64,000 nt of DNA, from the NCBI GenBank assembly GCA_910580225.1, contig CAJTXE010000014.1, positions 1 to 64,000 of the forward strand, read 5' to 3'. A program made the translations under genes and the position numbers. The stretch comes from an uncultured Acetatifactor sp. (GTDB lineage Bacteria; Bacillota; Clostridia; Lachnospirales; Lachnospiraceae). The notes under the pieces are model-generated. The model worked only from the letters and a program-made list of their open reading frames with translations. It made no database searches and was not told where the DNA came from. Of this stretch, positions 23,979-31,503 are shown one piece after another; positions within the stretch are counted from its first letter, which is position 1; each line of letters starts with the position of its first letter.

Positions 23979-25331
23979 ATGAATCATCAGAAGTTTGTAT
24001 GGCACGACAGATATAATATAGGTGTAGAAGACATTGACAGAGAGCACAGAAAACTGTTCAGCATTATGAATAAACTGTCTACATATGACGGCAGCGATGA
24101 AAAGAGCCGGTGGGCTTATCAGGAGGGGATCAAGTTTTTTAAGGGGCATGCCATGAAGCATTTTGCGGAGGAAGAAGTGTACATGGCATCTATCGGCTAT
24201 GAAGGGTATGATGCACACAGGCGCCTTCATGATATATTCCGCAAGAAGACGCTTCCGGAGATCGAAAAGGAGCTGATGGAGACACGGTATTCGCCGGAGG
24301 CGGTGGAACATTTCCTGGGAGTATGTGCCGGGTGGCTGATTGGACATACCATGACGGAAGACCGCGCCATTACGGGCGGAGTTTCCAGCAGGTGGGTCGA
24401 TCTGCTGCCGGAGGAAGAACAGGCTGCCATGAAGAAAACGATCACCAAGATGCTGTATGAGCTGTTTCAGCTGGATGCAAAGGTGATCAGTGAGAGCTAC
24501 GGCGGGGAGAAATTTGGAAACGGAATCTACTATCGTCTGGCCTATGAGTCTGAAAAAGGGGAGAAATGGGAATTTCTCCTGGTTTTTGAGGAAAAACTTC
24601 TGATGAATACGGTGGGCGGCATTGTGGATTCCGATGCCGATAAAGTGGATGTAATGGTGATGAATGCGACCAGATACATTGCAAGGCAGTTGGTAGAACG
24701 CATCCTGGCACATTTTCCCGTTGAAGGTCAGATAACGCTGAAAGAAGAAAATCTGCTGTCCTATAAGCAGTTTGACCGGGTATTCGAACAGCATAATCTG
24801 CAGAGCAGTCTGCTGTTTGATACGGGAAAGGGATATTTTGCCTATTGTATGCTTGCACCCCATCTGTTGGAGGATTCTTCAGCTCCGTCCATTCAGGCAG
24901 ATAATGCAATGGCTGTCATAGAGAGATATCTGAAAGAAAGTGAAGCCGAGAGCAAAGGAAAGAAAAAGATACTTGTAGTGGATGATTCTGCTATGATTCT
25001 GCAGGTGATGAAGGAGCTGTTTAATCAGGACTATGAGGTACAGACAGCAAAATCCGGGGTAGCAGCCATCCGGTCCATGACGCTGGATATACCGGATCTG
25101 GTTCTTTTGGATTATGAGATGCCGGTTTGCAACGGGCAGCAGGTGCTGGAGATGATCCGGGCAGAGGAGGCGTTTCTGGATATACCGGTAATTTTCCTCA
25201 CCGGTTCGGTTGACAAGGAGCGTATTCAGAAGATTCTTCCGTTGAAACCGGCGGGATATCTGCTGAAAACCACCAAACCCCAAGAGATTAAAGGAACCAT
25301 AGATGATTTTTTCAGGAAGAGGGACGCCTGA
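23979..25331 (+). CDS. Hemerythrin-CheX-like-receiver fusion protein
   Basis: 450 aa, three domains. (1) Bacteriohemerythrin, about 5-135, with a full set of di-iron ligands in family spacing: H23, H61, E65, H80, H84, H123, D128. It should bind O2. (2) About 150-295, resembling the CheX/CheC phosphatase fold (LVFEEKLLMNTVGGIV...NATRYIA). The Glu of the usual ExxN active site appears to be Met, so it may not be catalytic. (3) Response-regulator receiver, about 328-448, with the DD pair, D378 in LLDYEMP, Thr in FLTG and Lys in YLLKTT. No output domain follows. Suggests an oxygen-responsive chemotaxis or signalling adaptor. ATG after CCAGGAGG; own promoter. Confidence 0.85.
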   Translation: MNHQKFVWHDRYNIGVEDIDREHRKLFSIMNKLSTYDGSDEKSRWAYQEGIKFFKGHAMKHFAEEEVYMASIGYEGYDAHRRLHDIFRKKTLPEIEKELMETRYSPEAVEHFLGVCAGWLIGHTMTEDRAITGGVSSRWVDLLPEEEQAAMKKTITKMLYELFQLDAKVISESYGGEKFGNGIYYRLAYESEKGEKWEFLLVFEEKLLMNTVGGIVDSDADKVDVMVMNATRYIARQLVERILAHFPVEGQITLKEENLLSYKQFDRVFEQHNLQSSLLFDTGKGYFAYCMLAPHLLEDSSAPSIQADNAMAVIERYLKESEAESKGKKKILVVDDSAMILQVMKELFNQDYEVQTAKSGVAAIRSMTLDIPDLVLLDYEMPVCNGQQVLEMIRAEEAFLDIPVIFLTGSVDKERIQKILPLKPAGYLLKTTKPQEIKGTIDDFFRKRDA

Positions 25332-25594
25332 GAATCGAACAGGGAATCAGTGGTATTTAATCGGACCATAATCTGAGGTAAACTATCCGGAAATGACAGC
25401 AGGAATAAAATTTCTCTCTTTTCGGAATTGTATACCAAGGAAAGACAAGTTTATAAATACATTGCAAGTAGCAGGCGGATAATTTTAGTCAAGTATAAGG
25501 AATCAGGATTTGGCTGAGGAGATTAGAGTGAATAATTGCGTTTGATTTTGGAAATCTTTGTTTTAATTCAGGGGCTTCAGAACAGAATATTTTA

Positions 25595-25909
25595 GTGGTG
25601 ATATCCGGCAAAAATATGTTTTTGTCAATGAATGACTTTATAACAGAGGCTGTAAATTTTCTGGAATCAGACGGGAGGTTTTGTAGTAATTGGACTGAGA
25701 TATATAAAAACTGCACGAACTTACCGGCTTCTGCTGATGATATAGCGTGGATGAAATCACGATTGGAAGAGATGAATCAGCGTGTAAATATTCTATATGA
25801 ACCAATAATCAAAGCAGTAAATGTTGTCCCTTCAAAATGGAATGATATACCTTTAGGAATAGAAACTATGAATGAGTACATTTTATATTTATGGGGTACA
25901 TCAGCATAA
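25595..25909 (+). CDS. Small AT-rich hypothetical protein
   Basis: About 104 aa. The start is unclear: GTG 25595 or 25598 has no ribosome site, and the same frame stays open upstream to about 25535 (IAFDFGNLCFN...), where GAGGAGA precedes an ATT codon. ATG starts at about 25616 and 25631 are alternatives. The protein is soluble, helical-looking and acidic (MNDFITEAVNFLESDGRF..., then KSRLEEMNQRVNILYEP). Composition is clearly more AT-rich than its neighbours and it stands alone, so recent acquisition or a remnant of a longer gene is likely. Function unknown. Confidence 0.5.
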   Translation: MVISGKNMFLSMNDFITEAVNFLESDGRFCSNWTEIYKNCTNLPASADDIAWMKSRLEEMNQRVNILYEPIIKAVNVVPSKWNDIPLGIETMNEYILYLWGTSA

Positions 25910-26026
25910 ATTTCGGTTTGAAGAAGTGCCAGGTGAGTGCAAATTCAGCAATCATACGCAAAAATATGCATGGAACGTAATTTCAAAAAGGGTATAAAAT
26001 TTTGAGAAATTTAGCAGAAATTATCA

Positions 26027-26055
26027 TTGCAATGCGGACGCAAAACAGGTATAAT
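26027..26055 (+). promoter_or_regulatory. Promoter of the pilT-like gene
   Basis: TTGCAA (26027-26032), 17 bp, TATAAT (26050-26055), 68 bp before the ATG at 26123. Confidence 0.75.
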
Positions 26056-26122
26056 TAGGAAGAGACAGCTGTCTGGCATCCAAAGGGATATCAGAGCGGC
26101 GCTTCAGGAAAAGGAAGGAACG

Positions 26123-27223
26123 ATGTCTGCAATGTCTTCATCGTCAATAGAAGAAATACTCCGCATGGCAAGGGAGGCCGGAGCCAGTGATGTCCATATT
26201 GCTGCCGGACTTGTCCCGAGAATGCGGGTCAACGGCGCACTTGCCTCCATGAATCATTCCCGTATCACATCCTCTGACACACTCGATATGCTTATTCATA
26301 TTCTGCCCGGGACACAGCGGGAAAATTTTGAGGAGCGCGGTGAAGTGGACTTTTCCTTTGCGGTTCCACAGTGCGGGAGATGCCGGGCCAATGCATATAA
26401 ACAAAAGGGAAGTGTGGCATTTGCTCTTCATCTGGTGGATGCAAAAATCCCTTCCCCGGGGGAGCTGGGGATGCCGGAATCTGTTATCAGGCTGCAGGAG
26501 AGAGAAAGCGGACTTGTACTGGTGACGGGGCCTTCCGGCAGCGGCAGGTCAGCTACACTGGCATCTCTGATTGATCAGATCAATGAGCACAGGGATGCGT
26601 TGATTATTACACTGGAGGATCCCATTGAATACATGCATTCCCACAAACGTTCCATGGTCAATCAGCGGGAGATCGGTCTGGACAGCAGGAGCTATGCCGA
26701 CGGCCTTCGGGCTGTTTTACGGGAAGATCCGGACGTGATCCTGGTAGGAGAGCTGAGAGATGCGGAGAGTGTCAGTGCTGCTGTGACGGCGGCGGAGACA
26801 GGGCATCTGGTGCTTTCCGCTTTACATGCTTCCAATGTGGTAAATGCCTTGGACGGTATTCTGGATCTGTTTCCTCCCCACAGGCAGGAGGCAATCCGGG
26901 GACGTTTGGCCGATGCGCTGGAGGCTGTGGTGTCTCAGAAGCTGATTCCTGCAAAGGGAGGAGGCAGAGCGGCCGCATTTGAAGTTTTGCTGGCGGCCCC
27001 GCAGGTGCACAGCATTATTTGCCAGGGCAGACTGCCAGAGCTGTGCGGGGTCATGCGGGAAGCGGAGGAAATGTTTACCATGGATGAGGCGGTGGAAAGG
27101 CTTTATTCCAAGGGAAGGATTGACAGGGATACAGCTGTGCGGTATATGAAGAATTCCGAAGGGATGAAAGCGGATATTGCCAGTGCGCCGGAGGAAGCAG
27201 CGAAGCGCTGGAAGAGCAGTTGA
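26123..27223 (+). CDS. PilT-like retraction ATPase with altered Walker A
   Basis: 366 aa, PilT length. N-terminal PAS-like domain (about 1-110, ASDVHIAAGLVPRMRVNG), then the secretion-ATPase core: Asp box EDPIEY, Walker B-type DPDVILVGELRDAES, His box TGHLVLSALHASN. Walker A reads GPSGSGRS: the invariant Lys is Arg142 (codon AGG at 26546-26548, one base from AAG). This usually cripples ATP hydrolysis. Start at ATG 26123 after GGAAGGAA. No pilus genes lie nearby; comM and dprA, both DNA-uptake genes, follow. It could be a type IV pilus motor, a regulator, or a decaying gene. Confidence 0.85.
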   Translation: MSAMSSSSIEEILRMAREAGASDVHIAAGLVPRMRVNGALASMNHSRITSSDTLDMLIHILPGTQRENFEERGEVDFSFAVPQCGRCRANAYKQKGSVAFALHLVDAKIPSPGELGMPESVIRLQERESGLVLVTGPSGSGRSATLASLIDQINEHRDALIITLEDPIEYMHSHKRSMVNQREIGLDSRSYADGLRAVLREDPDVILVGELRDAESVSAAVTAAETGHLVLSALHASNVVNALDGILDLFPPHRQEAIRGRLADALEAVVSQKLIPAKGGGRAAAFEVLLAAPQVHSIICQGRLPELCGVMREAEEMFTMDEAVERLYSKGRIDRDTAVRYMKNSEGMKADIASAPEEAAKRWKSS

Positions 27224-27450
27224 CTTTGGCTGTTTGAATCATCAGTTATCATTATATAGGGATCCGGAGACGGGTTTTCTTTTTCGGAACGTGTTTGAAA
27301 ATTCGTTTACAAACATGTGCTGGAGGAAAAGGCTGTCTTCAGGATCCATTCAGTAAATCTTAAGTTCTATTATCATGATATTTCGAAATAGAGTACCTAC
27401 TTTCAATCAAAAATCTTCGACAAAATTTCATACAGACACAGGAGGTATTT

Positions 27451-29013
27451 ATGTACAGTAGGATTTTATCCGGGGCCCTGCACGGTGTTTCAGCATACCT
27501 CGTCTCCATTGAGGTGGACATTGCCAACGGACTTCCTGCCTTTTTAATGGTTGGTTCGCTGAGCACGGAGGTCAGGGAATCCAGAGAGCGGGTGACGGTT
27601 GCCCTGAAAAATGTAGGTCTGAACCTGCCGCCCAAGCGTATTACAGTCAATTTATCACCGGCAGACCGGAAAAAGGACGGGACAGCCTTTGACCTGCCGA
27701 TTGCAGTGGGTGTCCTGGAAGCCATGGGCATGATTCCCGGGGGAGGTGCGGAGGAAACTCTGTTTCTGGGGGAACTGGGACTGGATGGAGAACTGAAGAA
27801 GGCAAAAGGCGTACTGCCCGTCATACAGGCCGCGGCGGAAGCCGGCATCCGACAATGCATTGTACCCCGGTCCAATGCCAGGGAGGCGGCGGTAGTTCCC
27901 GGCATGACGGTTCGGGAAGCAGGAAATATCCTGGATATTCTGCAGTATTTGACGGCCGGAGCGGAAGAGAGACGGCATATTCTAAAAGTGGTTTCAGTGG
28001 ACAGGGAGGGACTGTTTGGGACTGGGGAACATGGTCGCAGAGGGCAGGGACATCCTCCGGATTTCAGCGAAGTGACCGGACAGGAGTGTGCCAGAAGGGC
28101 GGCTGAAATCGCGGCCGCCGGTTTTCATCATCTTCTGATGGTGGGGCCGCCGGGAGCAGGGAAATCCATGATTGCAAAACGGATTCCCGGAATCTTGCCT
28201 CCGCTGACGCTGGAAGAAAGCCTGGAGGTGACCTCCGTGGTCAGTGTGGCGGGATTGATGGAAGAGGGGCAGGCTCTGGTGACACAGCGGCCTTTCAGAA
28301 GTCCTCATCACACGATATCTCAGGCTGCCCTAATAGGGGGGAGCGTCGTGCCCCGGCCCGGGATGATATCCCTTGCTCACAGAGGTGTGCTGTTTCTGGA
28401 CGAGCTGCCGGAATTTCAGAGGGTGGCTCTGGATGCACTGCGGCAGCCAATTGAAGATAGAAGTGTAAACATTGCCAGGGTGAGCGGCAATGTCACATAT
28501 CCCAGCGACTTTATGCTGGTCTGTGCAATGAATCCATGTCCCTGCGGCTACTATCCAGATACCAATCGCTGCAAATGTTCCCGGACTCAGATCGGAAAGT
28601 ATATGGGGAAAGTATCAGGTCCGATTCTGGACAGGATTGACTTGTGCGTGGAACTTCAATCTGTGGACTACTCCAGTCTTAAAATGGGGAAGAAGGGGGA
28701 GAGCAGTGGGGATATCCGGCGCAGGGTGGAGAGGGCCAGACAGGTTCAGAAGCAGAGATTTCAGGGGACTGCATACCGTTTCAATGGAGATATTGAGGCT
28801 GCTGTCATTGATCGCTATTGTATTCTGGGGGGAGAAGAACAGCGCTGTATGGAGCGGCTCTATACATCTCTGCAGCTCAGTGCCAGAGCATATCACCGTA
28901 TTCTGCGGGTTGCGCGAACCATCGCGGATCTGGACGGTGCAGAGCAGATCCGGACAGAACATCTGATGGAGGCTGCGTTCTACAGGCCGTCTCTGGAGTA
29001 CTGGGGAGGTTGA
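27451..29013 (+). CDS. comM: ComM / YifB family Mg-chelatase-like AAA ATPase
   Basis: 520 aa, full length. N-terminal Lon-like domain (about 1-175: VEVDIANGLPAFLMVG-type region, KRITVNLSPADRKKDG). The central AAA domain has Walker A GPPGAGKS (about 230), Walker B VLFLDELPEF and sensor NPCPCGYY. A C-terminal lid/HTH follows. ComM is a hexameric helicase that promotes branch migration during natural transformation; in Firmicutes the role is less studied. ATG after CAGGAGG. dprA is 88 bp downstream, as in many clostridia. Linked to transformation by context. Confidence 0.95.
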   Translation: MYSRILSGALHGVSAYLVSIEVDIANGLPAFLMVGSLSTEVRESRERVTVALKNVGLNLPPKRITVNLSPADRKKDGTAFDLPIAVGVLEAMGMIPGGGAEETLFLGELGLDGELKKAKGVLPVIQAAAEAGIRQCIVPRSNAREAAVVPGMTVREAGNILDILQYLTAGAEERRHILKVVSVDREGLFGTGEHGRRGQGHPPDFSEVTGQECARRAAEIAAAGFHHLLMVGPPGAGKSMIAKRIPGILPPLTLEESLEVTSVVSVAGLMEEGQALVTQRPFRSPHHTISQAALIGGSVVPRPGMISLAHRGVLFLDELPEFQRVALDALRQPIEDRSVNIARVSGNVTYPSDFMLVCAMNPCPCGYYPDTNRCKCSRTQIGKYMGKVSGPILDRIDLCVELQSVDYSSLKMGKKGESSGDIRRRVERARQVQKQRFQGTAYRFNGDIEAAVIDRYCILGGEEQRCMERLYTSLQLSARAYHRILRVARTIADLDGAEQIRTEHLMEAAFYRPSLEYWGG

Positions 29014-29101
29014 CCAGGAGTGGGAAAGGGATAATGGATTTGACAGCAGTTATTAGGTAAAATATTGCATGGCATCCGGTCATATCACAGTATAACAGAC
29101 A

Positions 29102-30295
29102 ATGTGGGACGGATGCGGAACGGAATGTGACATGGGAGAAAGAGAGAAAATTTATGCCTGTTGGCTATGTAATTTTCCGAATGCGGGAAATGCTCAGCTG
29201 CACAGGCTGACGGAAGCCTTTGGAGGACCAGAGGGCGTGTATTATGCCGGAAAAGAACAGTGGGGACAGATTCTCACTCAGAATCAGGTAAACAGCTTAA
29301 GTGTGTACACGGAAGAGTGGCCTCCGGAAGCAAAATATCGGGAAATGCAGGAAGAAGGGATTGAACTGCTGACGATTTCGGACAGGGATTATCCGGAGCG
29401 GCTGCGTGTCATACCGGATGCTCCGTATGGTCTCTTTGTCAGAGGAAAGCTGCCTGCGGAGGATATTCCGGCAGTTGCTGTCATCGGTGCCAGGGAGTGT
29501 TCCGAGTATGGGAAATACGTGGCCAGGGAGTTGGGAAATGCACTGGGACATCATGGGGTAGTGGTGGTCAGCGGTATGGCAAAGGGAATAGATGGTATCA
29601 GTCAGGAGGCTGCGCTGGAAGGGGGCGGAATCTCTCTGGGTGTTCTGGGGTCAGGTGTGGACGTTTGCTATCCTGCCCGGAACAGAGAATTGTATGGCCG
29701 TCTGATGAAAGCAGGTGCGGTGCTGTCTGCCTATCCCAACGGGACACCGGCTCTTCCTAAAAACTTTCCTCCCAGAAACCGGATTGTCAGCGGACTCGCC
29801 GACGCGGTGGTGGTAGTAGAGGCCAGAGTCAGAAGCGGTACTTTGATCACAGTAGATATGGCGTTGGAACAGGGCCGGGAAGTATATGTGGTGCCGGGAC
29901 GAGTGACGGATCGTCTCAGTGATGGATGCAATGGTTTGATCAAACAGGGGGCCGGAGTGGTTTTGAGCCCTGAGAGCTTTTATGAAGAACTCCTTCAGCT
30001 TCGGGAAAATAAAAAGGAGGATCGGATCAGATTAAAGCGCCGCAGAAGGCTGGCAGAGGAGGTGTCCGGAGACAGGGAGAACACACCGCTGGCGAAACGG
30101 GTCCAAGGGCTGTCAGAAGATCTGAGGGCAGTCTATCAGGCGCTTGATTTTTCGCCCAGGACAGCTGGAGAGATCGGGCAGACACTTTCGGAGCAATATG
30201 ATGACAGAGCTATCATCTCCTGCCTGATGCGGCTGTGTATGGAAGAACTGGCGGTTCAGGTGAGTCCGGGGCATTTCTGCCGCAGAGGAGATTAG
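29102..30295 (+). CDS. dprA: DNA processing protein DprA (Smf)
   Basis: Loads RecA on incoming single-stranded DNA during transformation. 397 aa from ATG 29102; an ATG at 29132 is an equally good start (neither has a strong site). N-terminal SAM-like part. The Rossmann-like DprA domain (about 95-305) has VAVIGARECSEYG, VVVSGMAKGIDGISQ and LGSGVDVCYP. The block NRIVSGLADAVVVVEA and the segment SGTLITVDMALEQGREVYVV are characteristic. A C-terminal winged-helix part (about 330-390) follows. Neighbours: comM upstream, ispG downstream. Confidence 0.95.
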   Translation: MWDGCGTECDMGEREKIYACWLCNFPNAGNAQLHRLTEAFGGPEGVYYAGKEQWGQILTQNQVNSLSVYTEEWPPEAKYREMQEEGIELLTISDRDYPERLRVIPDAPYGLFVRGKLPAEDIPAVAVIGARECSEYGKYVARELGNALGHHGVVVVSGMAKGIDGISQEAALEGGGISLGVLGSGVDVCYPARNRELYGRLMKAGAVLSAYPNGTPALPKNFPPRNRIVSGLADAVVVVEARVRSGTLITVDMALEQGREVYVVPGRVTDRLSDGCNGLIKQGAGVVLSPESFYEELLQLRENKKEDRIRLKRRRRLAEEVSGDRENTPLAKRVQGLSEDLRAVYQALDFSPRTAGEIGQTLSEQYDDRAIISCLMRLCMEELAVQVSPGHFCRRGD

Positions 30296-30365
30296 ACCCG
30301 GCTGTGACACAGGAGGGGATAAATAACAGAATTTTGGCATGGTAAAAACGAAAATTTGTTTTCTG

Positions 30366-30395
30366 CTGACATGGGAACCCAGGCTGTGATATACT
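30366..30395 (+). promoter_or_regulatory. Probable promoter of ispG-polC
   Basis: CTGACA (30366-30371), 18 bp, TATACT (30390-30395), 55 bp before the ispG start. Confidence 0.5.
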
Positions 30396-30450
30396 TGTAT
30401 CATATGATATGAAAGATAGTCAGGCTGATATCCGCAGCAGGAGGTGGCAT

Positions 30451-31503
30451 ATGCATAGAGACTACACAAAAGTAGTGAAAATAGGAAACAGAAAGATCGG
30501 AGGGGGCAATCCTGTTCTGATCCAGTCCATGACCAATACGAGGACGCAGGATATAGAGGCTACTGTAGCGCAGATTTTGGAATTGGAACGAGCAGGTTGT
30601 GAGATCATCCGCTGTACCGTGCCGGACAGGGAGGCGGCTGCGGCATTGTCCGAGATCAAGAAGCAGATTCATATCCCATTGGTGGCAGATATTCACTTTG
30701 ACTATAAGATGGCGATCGCAGCGATGGAAAACGGGGCAGATAAGATCCGCATCAATCCCGGCAATATCGGCGGTCCTGATAAAGTCAAGGCTGTGACGGA
30801 TGTGGCGGCTGCCCGGGGGATTCCCATCCGGATCGGTGTGAACAGCGGTTCTTTGGAGAAGCGCCTGATCGAGAAGTACGGCGGCGTGACGGCGGAAGGG
30901 ATCGTGGAGAGTGCGCTGGACAAAGTGCATATGATGGAAGCATTTGATTTTGACAACCTGGTCGTCAGCATCAAATCTTCCGATGTGCTGATGTGCGTAA
31001 AGGCCCATGAACTGCTGGCGGAGAGAACCGGTTATCCTCTTCATGTGGGGATCACGGAAGCCGGTACGGTGCAGAGCGGGAATATCAAATCTGCTATCGG
31101 ACTGGGGTTGATTCTGAACCAGGGGATTGGAGACACGATTCGTGTCTCCCTTACCGGAGAGCCAGTGGAGGAAATCCGGTCAGCGAAGCTGATCCTGCGC
31201 ACGCTGGGACTGCGCAGAGGCGGTATTGAGGTGGTATCCTGCCCTACCTGCGGCAGGACCAGGATCGATTTGATCAGACTGGCGGAAAAAGTGGAGACAT
31301 TGGCAGCAGATTATCCTCTTGACATCAGAGTGGCGGTGATGGGCTGTGCGGTGAACGGACCGGGAGAGGCCCGGGAAGCGGACCTGGGGATAGCCGGCGG
31401 CCAGGGGGAAGGCCTTTTATTCAAAAAAGGAGAAATTCTGCGCAAGGTGCCGGAGGAACAATTGCTGGACGCATTGAAAGAGGAGTTGGATCACTGGAAA
31501 TGA
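30451..31503 (+). CDS. ispG: 4-hydroxy-3-methylbut-2-en-1-yl diphosphate synthase IspG (GcpE)
   Basis: Iron-sulfur enzyme of the MEP isoprenoid pathway. 350 aa from ATG 30451, which has CAGGAGGTGG; an ATG 14 codons upstream lacks a site. Blocks: NPVLIQSMTNT, RCTVPD, PLVADIHFDY, RINPGNIG, GVNSGSLE. The C-terminal cluster ligands are in SCPTCGRT and MGCAVNGPGEA. Its stop overlaps the polC start (ATGA at 31500-31503), so the two are translationally coupled. ispG next to polC is also seen in Bacillus, where related MEP genes precede polC. Confidence 0.97.
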   Translation: MHRDYTKVVKIGNRKIGGGNPVLIQSMTNTRTQDIEATVAQILELERAGCEIIRCTVPDREAAAALSEIKKQIHIPLVADIHFDYKMAIAAMENGADKIRINPGNIGGPDKVKAVTDVAAARGIPIRIGVNSGSLEKRLIEKYGGVTAEGIVESALDKVHMMEAFDFDNLVVSIKSSDVLMCVKAHELLAERTGYPLHVGITEAGTVQSGNIKSAIGLGLILNQGIGDTIRVSLTGEPVEEIRSAKLILRTLGLRRGGIEVVSCPTCGRTRIDLIRLAEKVETLAADYPLDIRVAVMGCAVNGPGEAREADLGIAGGQGEGLLFKKGEILRKVPEEQLLDALKEELDHWK

